From positions 150,556-214,555 of the forward strand of contig CAWGGV010000007.1 of assembly GCA_963822255.1 (NCBI GenBank): 64,000 nt of DNA, written 5' to 3'. The translations under genes were made by a program, and so were the position numbers. The notes under the pieces were generated by a model. It was not told where the DNA came from. It did no database searches and saw only the letters and a program-made list of their open reading frames with translations. The DNA is from UBA7803 sp963822255 (GTDB lineage Bacteria > Pseudomonadota > Gammaproteobacteria > Pseudomonadales > Azotimanducaceae). How positions within the stretch are numbered: the first letter of the stretch is position 1; each line of letters begins with the position of its first letter. Positions 9,451-17,196 of this stretch are shown piece after piece.

Positions 9451-10047
9451 CTAGTCAATGTCGCCCATGCTGTGGATGATCCGGCCGACCAGGCCGTACT
9501 CCACCGATTCTTCCGGACCCATCCAGAAATCCCGGTCGGTATCACGCTCCACGCGCTCGAGCGGTTGTCCGGTGCGTTCGGCGATCACCCGGTTGATGCG
9601 TTGACGGGTCTTGACGATTTCCCGCGCGTGGATTTCCACGTCCGCGGCAGTGCCGCCGAAGCCGCCCGCCGGCTGGTGAATGAGAAAGCGCGTGTTGGGC
9701 AGGCAATAGCGGTGCTCCCGCTCCGCCGCCAGATAGATATGGGTGGCGATGCTGCCGACCCAGCCGGTGCCCACCGCGCGCACCACCGGTTTGATGAACT
9801 GGATCATGTCGAAGATGGTGTCCCCCGACTCCACGTGGCCGCCTGGCGAGCCGATGAACAGGGTGATGGGCTCGTCGGACGCGTAGGCCAGGGCCAACAG
9901 CTTTTCTGCGGTGCGCCGGGCCACGTCCGTGTCGATCTCGCCGAACAGGGTGAGTGTCCGATGCTCGAACAGAGTGCGCTGCTCCAGGAACTGGAACCGC
10001 TGGGCCGCTTCCACCGCCGTTTCTTCCGGGCCATTGTGCTGGGTCAT
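9451..10047 (-). CDS. ClpP2-like ATP-dependent Clp protease proteolytic subunit
   Basis: The protein has 198 residues from ATG 10047. The catalytic triad is complete: Ser about 99 in GTGWVGSIATHIYLA, His about 124 in RFLIHQPAGG, and Asp about 169 in ERDTDRDFW. FIGSPGGHVESGDTIFDMI and VEYGLVGRII are standard ClpP elements. The nucleophile region reads GTGWVGS rather than the housekeeping GQAASM, as in the second ClpP (ClpP2) of pseudomonads. No ClpX or ClpA ATPase is adjacent. An upstream in-frame GTG would extend the N-terminus by 21 residues with non-conserved sequence. Confidence 0.88.
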   Translation of the reverse strand: MTQHNGPEETAVEAAQRFQFLEQRTLFEHRTLTLFGEIDTDVARRTAEKLLALAYASDEPITLFIGSPGGHVESGDTIFDMIQFIKPVVRAVGTGWVGSIATHIYLAAEREHRYCLPNTRFLIHQPAGGFGGTAADVEIHAREIVKTRQRINRVIAERTGQPLERVERDTDRDFWMGPEESVEYGLVGRIIHSMGDID

Positions 10048-10215
10048 GCCGTCGCTCCACCGTCTGTGCATTGCCCCCGGCAGGCCGGGGTGACTCCGAA
10101 GGGCGCACATCTTACCCTGGAAGCGCCGCGTGCTACATTACCCACCGGACCCGGCGTCCGGAGCCGTCGGCGCGACCGTGTATTGTGAAAGTGCTCAGCA
10201 GATGGAGGAATCACC

Positions 10216-11142
10216 GTGCCGTTAGCTCCCGAATATCAGGCCATGCTGGCGCAGCTCGCCGAAGCCGAAGGGCCCGGCATGACCGAACTGTCGCCCGCTG
10301 AAGGCCGGGAAATGTACCGGCTGATGCGCCCGATGGATCCGGATCTCGCGGTGGCCGGTGTGGTCGACCGCACAGTGCCCGGCCCCGCCGGGCCGATTCC
10401 GGTGCGCATCTACACCCCCGCCGGGACCGGCCCGTTCCCGGTGTTCGTGAATTTCCACGGTGGTGGCTGGGTGATCGGCGATCTCGACACCGCGGACACC
10501 GTGTGCCGTGACATCTGCGCCAGCGCGGGCTGCGTGGTGGTATCGGTGGACTACCGGCTGGCCCCCGAGCACCGCTTTCCGGCGCCGGTGGAAGACGCCT
10601 TCGCCGCCACCCGCTGGGTAGCGGATCACATGGAGGAGCTTTCCGGCAACGGCCGTCTGGCGGTGGGCGGCGAGAGCGCGGGCGGCAACCTGGCCGCCGT
10701 GGTGTGCCGCCGGGCACGGGACGAGGGTGGCCCGGAGATCCACTTTCAGCTGCTCGCCTACCCGGTCACGGACTGCGACCTGACCCGCGCCTCCTACGAC
10801 GAGAACGGCGAGGGCTACCTGTTGGAACGCGAGACCATGCGCTGGTTCTGGGACCACTATTGCCCGGAGCCGGAGCAACGCCGGCATCCCGACGCCTCGC
10901 CGCTGCTGGCCGACGACCTGTCGAACCTTCCCCCTGCGCTGGTGGTGACGGCCGAGTTCGACCCGCTGCGGGACGAAGGCGAAGCCTACGCCAGCGCGCT
11001 GGAGGCTGCCGGCAGCCGGGCACAATCACTGCGGCTCGACGGCCTGGTGCACGACTTCTTCGCCACGGCGCGGCTGTTCCCATCCAGCCGCCGCGGCTTC
11101 GAGCACGCCTGCCAGGTGCTGCGCGAGACCCTGGAAGCCTGA
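10216..11142 (+). CDS. alpha/beta-hydrolase, HSL-type esterase
   Basis: The GTG start at 10216 follows GGAGGA. The 308-residue protein carries the hormone-sensitive-lipase hallmarks: oxyanion motif HGGGW at about 81-85, DYRLAPEHRFPAPVEDA, nucleophile GESAGGN with Ser about 154, ALVVTAEFDPLRDEG with the acid, and LVHDFF with the His. Such cytosolic carboxylesterases cleave short acyl esters. The YciI-like gene starts 28 nt downstream, so the two probably form a short operon with the dehydrogenase that follows. Confidence 0.92.
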   Translation: MPLAPEYQAMLAQLAEAEGPGMTELSPAEGREMYRLMRPMDPDLAVAGVVDRTVPGPAGPIPVRIYTPAGTGPFPVFVNFHGGGWVIGDLDTADTVCRDICASAGCVVVSVDYRLAPEHRFPAPVEDAFAATRWVADHMEELSGNGRLAVGGESAGGNLAAVVCRRARDEGGPEIHFQLLAYPVTDCDLTRASYDENGEGYLLERETMRWFWDHYCPEPEQRRHPDASPLLADDLSNLPPALVVTAEFDPLRDEGEAYASALEAAGSRAQSLRLDGLVHDFFATARLFPSSRRGFEHACQVLRETLEA

Positions 11143-11169
11143 ACGAAACCGCAGCCCGGAGGACCTGCC

Positions 11170-11454
11170 ATGCTTTACGCGTTGATCTGCGAGGACAAGC
11201 CGGACAGCCAGCCGCTCCGGCTCGCCACCCGGGACGAGCATCTGGCCTACGTGGGCACCCACGCCAACATGATCACCCTGGCGGGGCCGCTGCTGTCCGA
11301 CGACGGCGAACGCATGCTCGGCTCGCTGTTCATTCTGGATGCCGACGACGGCGGCCAGGTCCAGGCATTCCACGAGGACGATCCTTACACTCGGGCGGGG
11401 CTATGGGGCCGGGTCACCGTGCGCCGGTTCCGTCAGGTCGTCCCGCAGAGCTGA
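11170..11454 (+). CDS. YciI-family protein
   Basis: The protein has 94 residues starting MLYALICEDKPDSQPLRLATRDEHLAYV, the usual opening of YciI/YCII proteins (small ferredoxin-like alpha/beta barrels). The conserved His (DEHLAY) and Asp (EDDPYTRAGLW) that form the pseudo-active site are present. Biochemical function in the family is poorly defined. It lies 28 nt after the esterase and 12 nt before the 2-hydroxyacid dehydrogenase, so it is likely translated from one message. Confidence 0.88.
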   Translation: MLYALICEDKPDSQPLRLATRDEHLAYVGTHANMITLAGPLLSDDGERMLGSLFILDADDGGQVQAFHEDDPYTRAGLWGRVTVRRFRQVVPQS

Positions 11455-11466
11455 CCGGCCCGGCCG

Positions 11467-12411
11467 ATGGAGGTGGTCTGGAACTACACCGCCGGCGCCA
11501 AGCTCCGCCGCCGCCTGGCGGCCCTCCGCGACGCAGGCCTCACGGTGCGTGTCTGCGCGGAGTCCGACGACGAGCGCCTGTTCGAGCTGCTCGCCGAGGC
11601 CCAGGTGCTGTGGCATTGCCTGCGGCCGGTGGATGCCCGGCTGCTCCACGCCGCGCCGCACCTGAGGCTGGTGCAGAAGATCGGTGTGGGGGTGAACACC
11701 ATCGATCTCGCGACCGCCCGGTCGCGCGGCGTCGCCGTCTGCAACATGCCAGGCAGCAACAGCCGGGCGGTGGCAGAGCACGCCTTGGCGTTGATGCTGG
11801 CGGTGCTCCGCCAGGTGCGGCAGTTCGACCGGGACGTGCGCTCCGGTGTCGGCTGGTCCTGGACGCCGGACCGTCAGGACACCCTGGGTGAGATCGGCGA
11901 CCGCACCGTGGGGCTGGTGGGATTCGGCAGCGTTCCGGCGCTGCTGGCGCCGATCCTGCGGGCCATGGGCGCCCGGGTGCTGTACGCGGCGCGGTCACGG
12001 AAAGACACCGACCTCGGCGACTACCGCGCCCTGCACGACCTCCTGCGGGAAGCCGACGTCATCTCACTGCACTTGCCGCTGACACCGGCCACGGAGCGTC
12101 TGCTCGGCCGCGCCGAGTTCGCCGTCATGAAGCCGGGCACGGTGCTCGTCAACACCGCTCGCGGCGGGCTGATCGACGAGGCTGCGCTGATCGAGGCGCT
12201 CCGCAGCGGCCGGCTCGCCGGCGCCGGGCTGGACGTGTTCAGCGACGAGCCGGTACCCGCCGGACATCCATTGCTTCGGCGGGAAGACGTGGTGCTCACG
12301 CCCCACGTGGCCTGGCTGACCGGCGAGACCCTGGAAAGGAGCCTGGCCGTGGCGGTGGAGAACTGCCGCCGGCTGGCCGCCGGCGAACCACTCCTCCACC
12401 AAGTCGTGTGA
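11467..12411 (+). CDS. D-isomer-specific 2-hydroxyacid dehydrogenase
   Basis: The protein has 314 residues with the family architecture: NAD-binding loop VGLVGFGSVP, catalytic Arg in NTARGGLIDE, Glu in DVFSDEP and His in TPHVAWLTGE. It reduces a 2-oxoacid to the D-2-hydroxyacid, or the reverse, with NAD(P)H; the exact substrate (glyoxylate, hydroxypyruvate, phosphoglycerate-like) is not resolved. There is no C-terminal ACT domain, so it is not a full SerA. A REP-like repeat array follows the stop directly. Confidence 0.9.
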   Translation: MEVVWNYTAGAKLRRRLAALRDAGLTVRVCAESDDERLFELLAEAQVLWHCLRPVDARLLHAAPHLRLVQKIGVGVNTIDLATARSRGVAVCNMPGSNSRAVAEHALALMLAVLRQVRQFDRDVRSGVGWSWTPDRQDTLGEIGDRTVGLVGFGSVPALLAPILRAMGARVLYAARSRKDTDLGDYRALHDLLREADVISLHLPLTPATERLLGRAEFAVMKPGTVLVNTARGGLIDEAALIEALRSGRLAGAGLDVFSDEPVPAGHPLLRREDVVLTPHVAWLTGETLERSLAVAVENCRRLAAGEPLLHQVV

Positions 12412-12414
12412 TGT

Positions 12415-12549
12415 GGGAGCGACCCTGTGGGACCGACCCTGTGGGACGGACCGACCCTGTGGGACCGACCTTGTGGGAGCGACCTCCCGGTCGCGATCCG
12501 GATCCGCTGTGGGATCGACTCTGTGGGAGCGACCTCCCGGTCGCGATCC
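12415..12549. repeat. REP-like palindromic repeat array
   Basis: Two complete copies in plus orientation (12472-12499 and 12522-12549) carry the core GTGGGAGCGACCTCCCGGT, whose GCGACCTCCCGGTCGC part can form a hairpin. They are preceded by four or more shortened units based on CTGTGGGACCGAC at 12425-12470. The array sits exactly between two convergent genes, the usual place of REP elements in gammaproteobacteria. Confidence 0.85.
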
Positions 12550-12579
12550 ATCGCTCCTGCCACACCAGGCCCGAGCGCC

Positions 12580-12987
12580 TCAGTCCACGCGAGCTTCGGC
12601 GTACCCCGACACCACCACTGTGCCGTCCTGGTTGGCGGTCTCCACTTTGAGCTTGGCGATGCCGTCGGCGACCTCCTCCACCGTCGCCGTGGACGTGAGG
12701 GTGTCGCCGGGCCACACCTGGCTGGTGAAGCGCACGCCGAACTTGGTGAGCCTGCCGTCGCCCACGTAGTTCGTGAGCATTCTGCCGGTCATGCCCATGG
12801 TGAGCATGCCGTGGGCGAACACGCTGGGGTAGCCCGCCACCTTGGTGGTGAACACCTCGTCCGTGTGCAGCGGGTTGTAGTCCCCCGACGCACCGGCGTA
12901 CATGACGATCTGGGTACGCTTCAGGTCTTCCACCAGAGTCTCACTGTAGGTGTCGCCCACGGAGAGATCGCTTGCTTTCAATGCCAT
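12580..12987 (-). CDS. MaoC-like (R)-specific enoyl-CoA hydratase subunit
   Basis: The protein has 135 residues from ATG 12987 (ribosome site GGGAGA). It has a hot-dog fold with the hydratase-2 motif: YAGASGDYNPLHTDEVF holds the catalytic Asp/His and is followed by VFAHGMLTMGM. It lies 13 nt after the FAS1-like partner, so the two probably form an alpha/beta dehydratase like HadAB or ChsH-type pairs that hydrate 2-enoyl-CoA/ACP. The partner lacks this His/Asp motif, so this subunit should be the catalytic one. Confidence 0.88.
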   Translation of the reverse strand: MALKASDLSVGDTYSETLVEDLKRTQIVMYAGASGDYNPLHTDEVFTTKVAGYPSVFAHGMLTMGMTGRMLTNYVGDGRLTKFGVRFTSQVWPGDTLTSTATVEEVADGIAKLKVETANQDGTVVVSGYAEARVD

Positions 12988-13000
12988 GACTGTTCTCTCC

Positions 13001-13501
13001 CTACTTGGTATCGACCGGACGCTCGGTGCGCACACCGACGCCGCGGGCGGTGATGACCAGCTCACCGTTCTGATCCCGGTACTCGGTGACCGATTCAGAG
13101 AACACCAGCTTGCCCGCGCGCTTGCTCTGCTTCTCCCAGGTCTCGCCGGGCCGGGTGGTGGCGGTGAGCACGTCGCCGGGCTTCAGGTGCCGGTGATACT
13201 CGAAGTGCTGCTCCGCATGCAGGCCGCCGCCACCACCACCGCCGCCACCACCACCTGATTCCCGCTTGACGCCGGTCGGTTCTTTGCCGGAGCCGAACCA
13301 CGGCTGGCCGACCTTGGGCCGGAGGAAGTAGTCCGGATCGAACTGAGCGCTCGACTGCGCGAAGGTGGGTGGCGCGATGATGGTGCCGGGCTCGGTGCCC
13401 TTGGCGTATTCCGCGTCGAAGTAGATGGCATTCTCGTCGCCGACGGACCGAGCGAACATCATGATGTGGCTGGCCTCGACGGGAAATCGCTTCACTGCCA
13501 T
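13001..13501 (-). CDS. MaoC N-terminal-type (FAS1-like) dehydratase subunit with a poly-Gly run
   Basis: The protein has 166 residues from ATG 13501 with GGGGGAGA upstream. It begins VEASHIMMFARSVGDENAIYF and contains LHAEQHFEYHRHLKPGDVLTA, typical of the FAS1-like dehydratase domain (PF13452). This domain usually pairs with a small MaoC protein to form an asymmetric dimer. An 11-Gly tract encoded by GGT/GGC codons (about 13223-13255) interrupts the middle; a shorter Gly loop occurs in relatives. It is the first gene of the pair. Confidence 0.85.
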   Translation of the reverse strand: MAVKRFPVEASHIMMFARSVGDENAIYFDAEYAKGTEPGTIIAPPTFAQSSAQFDPDYFLRPKVGQPWFGSGKEPTGVKRESGGGGGGGGGGGLHAEQHFEYHRHLKPGDVLTATTRPGETWEKQSKRAGKLVFSESVTEYRDQNGELVITARGVGVRTERPVDTK

Positions 13502-13571
13502 GGGTGTCTCCCCCTTGTGGTTATCGGTTGCCCGAGAGTATCTCCGATGCCGTGGGCGGGGAGCAAACTCC

Positions 13572-13638
13572 CTGTGGGAGCGACATCCGGAACGCGAAGA
13601 TCGCGACCGGGAGGTCGCTCCCACAAGGTCGCTCCCAC
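13572..13638. repeat. REP-like repeat, inverted pair
   Basis: A partial plus-orientation unit (CTGTGGGAGCGACAT at 13572) is followed by a full minus-orientation unit at 13600-13624 and a truncated second minus unit ending at 13638. The arrangement lies between the dehydratase operon and the crotonase gene transcribed towards it. Confidence 0.8.
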
Positions 13639-13649
13639 GGCTTGGAGCA

Positions 13650-14429
13650 CTACCGGCCCTTGAACTCCGGGTCGCGTTTTTCGAGGAAGGCGGAGATGCC
13701 TTCCACCTTGTCGTCGGTCTGGACCAGCGCGCCCTGAGCGTACTTCTCCAGCATGAGCGCGCCGGCCAGACTCGCTTCCATGCCGAAATGCACCATGGCC
13801 TTCATGGTGCGCGGCACGAACGGCGCGAACTTCGCCAGGTGGTCGGCCATGCGGCGTGCCTCGGGTATCAGCGCATCCGGTGCCACCAGCCGGGTGACCA
13901 GACCGATCGCCAGGGCGCGCTCGGCATCGATGGCCTCGCCCATCAGCAGCATCTCCATGCCCCAGCCGCGGCCGACGATCCGCGGCAGGCGCGCCGTGGC
14001 GCCGCCGCCGGGAATGATGCCGAGCCTGCCTTCCGGGGTGGCGAACGTGGCATTGGGAGTGGCGATGCGCAGATCACAGCCGAGGGCCACCTCGAGGCCG
14101 CCGCCCATGCAGATGCCGTTGATGGCGGCAATGGTGGGCTTGGGCGTGCGCTCGAGCTGCTCCGCCAGCCCCTGAACGATGGGCTCGAGGGCTTTATGGA
14201 GATCCCGGTGCAGCACCTCCGAGAGATCCGAGCCGGAGGCAAATGCCCGCTCGCCGGCGCCGGTGAGGGTGATCACGCGCACGTCGTCATCCGCGGCCGC
14301 ACGGGCAGCCGCATGCTGCAACTCGTCCAGGGTCGCCAGGGAAATGGCGTTGTGCCTGTCTGCGCGGTCGATGGTGATCAGCGCCATGGGGCCCTGCACG
14401 TCGTAGAGGATGTTGTGGTAGGCACTCAC
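13650..14429 (-). CDS. enoyl-CoA hydratase
   Basis: The protein has 259 residues. Both catalytic glutamates are present: GICMGGGLEVALGCDLRIA and ATFATPEGRLGIIPGGGATARL. The oxyanion loop is GERAFASGSDLSEV. It therefore looks like an active crotonase hydratase for beta-oxidation. The start overlaps the stop of the AsmA-like gene upstream by 4 nt (ATGA), so the two are translationally coupled despite unrelated functions. Confidence 0.9.
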   Translation of the reverse strand: MSAYHNILYDVQGPMALITIDRADRHNAISLATLDELQHAAARAAADDDVRVITLTGAGERAFASGSDLSEVLHRDLHKALEPIVQGLAEQLERTPKPTIAAINGICMGGGLEVALGCDLRIATPNATFATPEGRLGIIPGGGATARLPRIVGRGWGMEMLLMGEAIDAERALAIGLVTRLVAPDALIPEARRMADHLAKFAPFVPRTMKAMVHFGMEASLAGALMLEKYAQGALVQTDDKVEGISAFLEKRDPEFKGR

Positions 14430-15211
14430 GGCTGCTCCCGGGGCTGCTGTCCATCCGGCTTCGGTTGCAGGCTGCCTTTCAGCCGATCCAGGCCGCCGCG
14501 CACCGCGTCGTTCGCCCGCTCGCGGAGGTTGCCTTCCAGCTTCTTGCCGGCGCCCTGCAGGTCCACCCCCTGAGTGGCCAGACGGCGGGTGACCGCCCGG
14601 ACCACGGGCCCGAGCACCTGTTTGAGCACTTCCCCCACCGTCGCGCCGTTGGTCTTGCGTCCGATGTCCGTGAGGTGAATGTCCGGCACGTCGACCTTGC
14701 TCTGCCCCAGCAAATCAGAGCTCACCGACGCCTGCGCGTTGGTGAAATCGAGGCGATCGATGATGAGCTTCACCTCGGATTGCGCGCCGCTCTCCTCGGC
14801 CTGCTGACTGGCGGCGATGCGTGCATCGAGGTTGTCCATGAGCGCCTGCAGGTTGCTCTTCGTCCCCTGCACCAGCACCGCCAGCTTGGCGCCATCGATG
14901 GTCACCTGATTCAGGGAGATGAGCTGCCCGGAGAGCTGCGAAACGTTCAGGGCGACGCCGATGGTATCCAGGCTGAGCGCGGGCGGACCCGAGAAGCCGG
15001 CCGGGTTACCCACCACCAGCTGGTTGAGGGTGGCAGAGGCATTCTGCAGCGAGACGTTGACGTCGCCCACGTCCACCGGAGCATCCAGATAGCGGCTGCC
15101 GTAGGTCTCGATGGCGCGCTCGAGCAAAGCGCCGCGGTTCAACACCACGTACGCGCCGATGGCGACGATGATCACCGCCACCGCCGCGATGATCCATCCC
15201 AGAGCTTTCAT
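14426..15211 (-). CDS. AsmA/DUF748-like membrane-anchored periplasmic protein
   Basis: The protein has 261 residues. One N-terminal hydrophobic segment (about 5-24, WIIAAVAVIIVAIGAYVVL) anchors a periplasmic domain. ALLERAIETYGSRYLDAPVDV followed by LNQLVVGNPAGF is the pattern seen in AsmA-like proteins, which are linked to outer-membrane lipid transport and assembly. It is shorter than E. coli AsmA (about 617 residues) and has only one repeat-like region. It is 25 nt downstream of the DUF2959 gene and coupled to the crotonase. Confidence 0.7.
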   Translation of the reverse strand: MKALGWIIAAVAVIIVAIGAYVVLNRGALLERAIETYGSRYLDAPVDVGDVNVSLQNASATLNQLVVGNPAGFSGPPALSLDTIGVALNVSQLSGQLISLNQVTIDGAKLAVLVQGTKSNLQALMDNLDARIAASQQAEESGAQSEVKLIIDRLDFTNAQASVSSDLLGQSKVDVPDIHLTDIGRKTNGATVGEVLKQVLGPVVRAVTRRLATQGVDLQGAGKKLEGNLRERANDAVRGGLDRLKGSLQPKPDGQQPREQP

Positions 15212-15236
15212 AGGTCCTCCTATCGGGGGTGGGACG

Positions 15237-15899
15237 TCACTTCATGCCTTTGATGAAGGAGCGAGCCTGGCTGATGGACGCTTCCATGTCACGTATCAGC
15301 GCCGAGACGTTGGCCTGCACGCCTTCGAGCTCGCCGTGCAGCGAGGCGATGGCTTGAGCATTCAGGTTGTGCTTCAGATACAGGACGTAGTCGTGGAAGG
15401 TGTCGAGCACCGGTTGCATGCTCTTTTCCGCCCGGCGCATGGCGGCCATCAGCTCCTGGTAACGCACTTTTGACCGCTCGAGCTGGCGGCGGCTGCTGGT
15501 CCGCAGCGACGAGTTGGTGATCTCGTCGATCTCCCCCCGCCACTCGTCGAACAGCGCCTCCGACACCGACTCCACCGAGTCGATACGCTCGCTCACCTCG
15601 TCGGCCTTGGCCTTGGCGTCGTCGTACGCGCCGCTCAGGTCATCGTAGGTGCTTTCGAGCTTCGACGGCGGAACCTCGACCACGCTGGAGAACTGGGTCA
15701 GGGCGTCCTGGAACTCCTGTTTCGCTTCCTGCTGACTGTCGGCCGCGGCCTCCACCCGGGACACCAGGATGTCCCGCTTGTGGATACCGAGCTTCTCCAT
15801 GGCGCCGAAATAGGCGGACTGACAGCCGGCCACGCTCGCCACCACGAGGAGGGTCGCCGCCAGGGTTGCCGCCAGGCTCGCCACCCTTCTCGCCGCCAT
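15237..15899 (-). CDS. DUF2959-family lipoprotein
   Basis: The protein has 220 residues from ATG 15899. A signal peptide ends in a lipobox (VASVAGC), so it should be an outer-membrane-facing lipoprotein. The mature part is nearly all alpha-helical and coiled-coil: YFGAMEKLGIHKRDILVSRV, DSQQEAKQEFQDAL and LYLKHNLNAQAI are signatures of the DUF2959 family, whose function is unknown. A longer in-frame start exists at 16013, but it would bury the signal peptide. Confidence 0.82.
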   Translation of the reverse strand: MAARRVASLAATLAATLLVVASVAGCQSAYFGAMEKLGIHKRDILVSRVEAAADSQQEAKQEFQDALTQFSSVVEVPPSKLESTYDDLSGAYDDAKAKADEVSERIDSVESVSEALFDEWRGEIDEITNSSLRTSSRRQLERSKVRYQELMAAMRRAEKSMQPVLDTFHDYVLYLKHNLNAQAIASLHGELEGVQANVSALIRDMEASISQARSFIKGMK

Positions 15900-16122
15900 C
15901 GGCCCCACACCTGGTTTCACCGTCCGAACCCCCTCTCTGCTGCTCTGGAGGACAGCCTGATCTACCGAACCAACCCGCGACAGTAGGCCAAGCATCTGGT
16001 CATGTACAGCCACGGCCCGGTCGGGTACCGTCGCTGCCGGGGACCAGGCAAGAGCGGTGCCAGCGCCGGAGTCGACGCCGGTCCGGGAACCGCACCACTA
16101 AAGGCTGAAATGGAAGGCTGAA

Positions 16123-16962
16123 ATGCAAGATCTGATCTCTGCCCGGGACGTATCCCAGTACGTCGATACCGCCGTCCAGATGGCCATCCTCTACGGTCCA
16201 CGCCTGATCCTGGCGGTCATTGTCCTGGTCCTGGGCCTGTGGTTCATCAACCGTTTCGTGGCGCTGCTCGGCAACGGCATGGAACGCAGCAACACCGAGC
16301 CGACCCTGGCCCGCTTTCTCCGGAACCTGGTCTCCGTCGGCTTGAAGGGTCTGCTGTTCGTCAGCCTCGCACAGCTCGTCGGGATCCCGACCGCATCCTT
16401 CATCGCCATCCTCGGCGCCGCCGGCCTCGCGGTCGGGCTAGCGCTGCAGGGGAGCCTCGCCAACTTCGCGGGCGGGGTGCTGATCCTGATGTTCAAGCCG
16501 TTCAAGGTGGGCGACTACATCACCGCTCAGAGCGTCGGCGGCACGGTGAAGGAGATCCAGATCCTCCACACCATCCTCACCACGCCGGACAACACACGAA
16601 TCGTCGTCCCCAATGGGGTGCTGTCCAACGGCGTCATCACCAACTATTCGGCCGAACCCACCCGCCGGGTCGACTTCGTCTTCGGCATCAGCTACGGCGA
16701 CGACATCGGCACGGCCAGGGACATCATCGCTGGCATCGTCAACGCCGACGAACGCACGTTCGACGATCCGGCGCCGCAGATCGTGGTCAGCAACCTGGGC
16801 GAAAGCTCGGTCGACATCACCGTCCGCGTCTGGGCGAACGCGGCGGACTACTGGGGCATCAAGTTCGACCTCACCGAGCGTGTCAAGCAGGCATTCGACG
16901 CCCGGGGCATCACCATTCCGTTCCCTCAGCGGGACGTCCACGTGGTGCGAACGGCGGTATAG
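16123..16962 (+). CDS. small-conductance mechanosensitive channel, MscS family
   Basis: The protein has 279 residues, matching E. coli MscS (286). Three membrane segments lie at about 20-45, 65-90 and 95-125. The third carries the Gly/Ala pore-lining pattern GAAGLAVGLALQGSLANFAGG, followed by the beta domain GDYITAQSVGGTVKEI and VVPNGVLSN. It releases solutes under hypo-osmotic membrane tension. A Gln-Asp start (MQDLISARD) follows GGCTGAA rather than a strong ribosome site. Confidence 0.95.
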   Translation: MQDLISARDVSQYVDTAVQMAILYGPRLILAVIVLVLGLWFINRFVALLGNGMERSNTEPTLARFLRNLVSVGLKGLLFVSLAQLVGIPTASFIAILGAAGLAVGLALQGSLANFAGGVLILMFKPFKVGDYITAQSVGGTVKEIQILHTILTTPDNTRIVVPNGVLSNGVITNYSAEPTRRVDFVFGISYGDDIGTARDIIAGIVNADERTFDDPAPQIVVSNLGESSVDITVRVWANAADYWGIKFDLTERVKQAFDARGITIPFPQRDVHVVRTAV

Positions 16963-16979
16963 GCCGGTTTTTTTCGGCG

Positions 16980-17020
16980 ACAAAAAAAAACCGCCGGTCT
17001 GGAGAGGAAACCGGCGGTGG
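16980..17020 (-). terminator. intrinsic terminator of the EnvZ/OmpR operon
   Basis: On the minus strand a 9-bp perfect stem (ACCGCCGGT at 17018-17010, ACCGGCGGT at 16998-16990) with an 11-nt loop is followed at once by nine T residues (16990-16982). It lies about 180 nt downstream of the kinase stop. A GCCG/CGGC pair around a T run at 16963-16978 could also slow transcription coming out of mscS. Confidence 0.85.
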
Positions 17021-17196
17021 AGTCGACCTTTAGAACAAGGTCTTAAGGGGATAGAGATAGCCTCGAAGGGATCAGCCTTCGCTGATTCTTCGACCTTCAC
17101 TATGAGCCGAAGCTGTTACCGGGTAATTTCTGCGCAGGACGGTTTTGTGACAGTGTGTATCGCGCGTCCGTCCCCGCCTGGTCGGCCGCGGGCCCA

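Noticed and set aside
12415..12549. Repeated GTGGGA units considered as an attachment site or mobile element end
   Set aside because: No integrase or transposase is near and the same units occur between many unrelated genes, as expected of REP elements.
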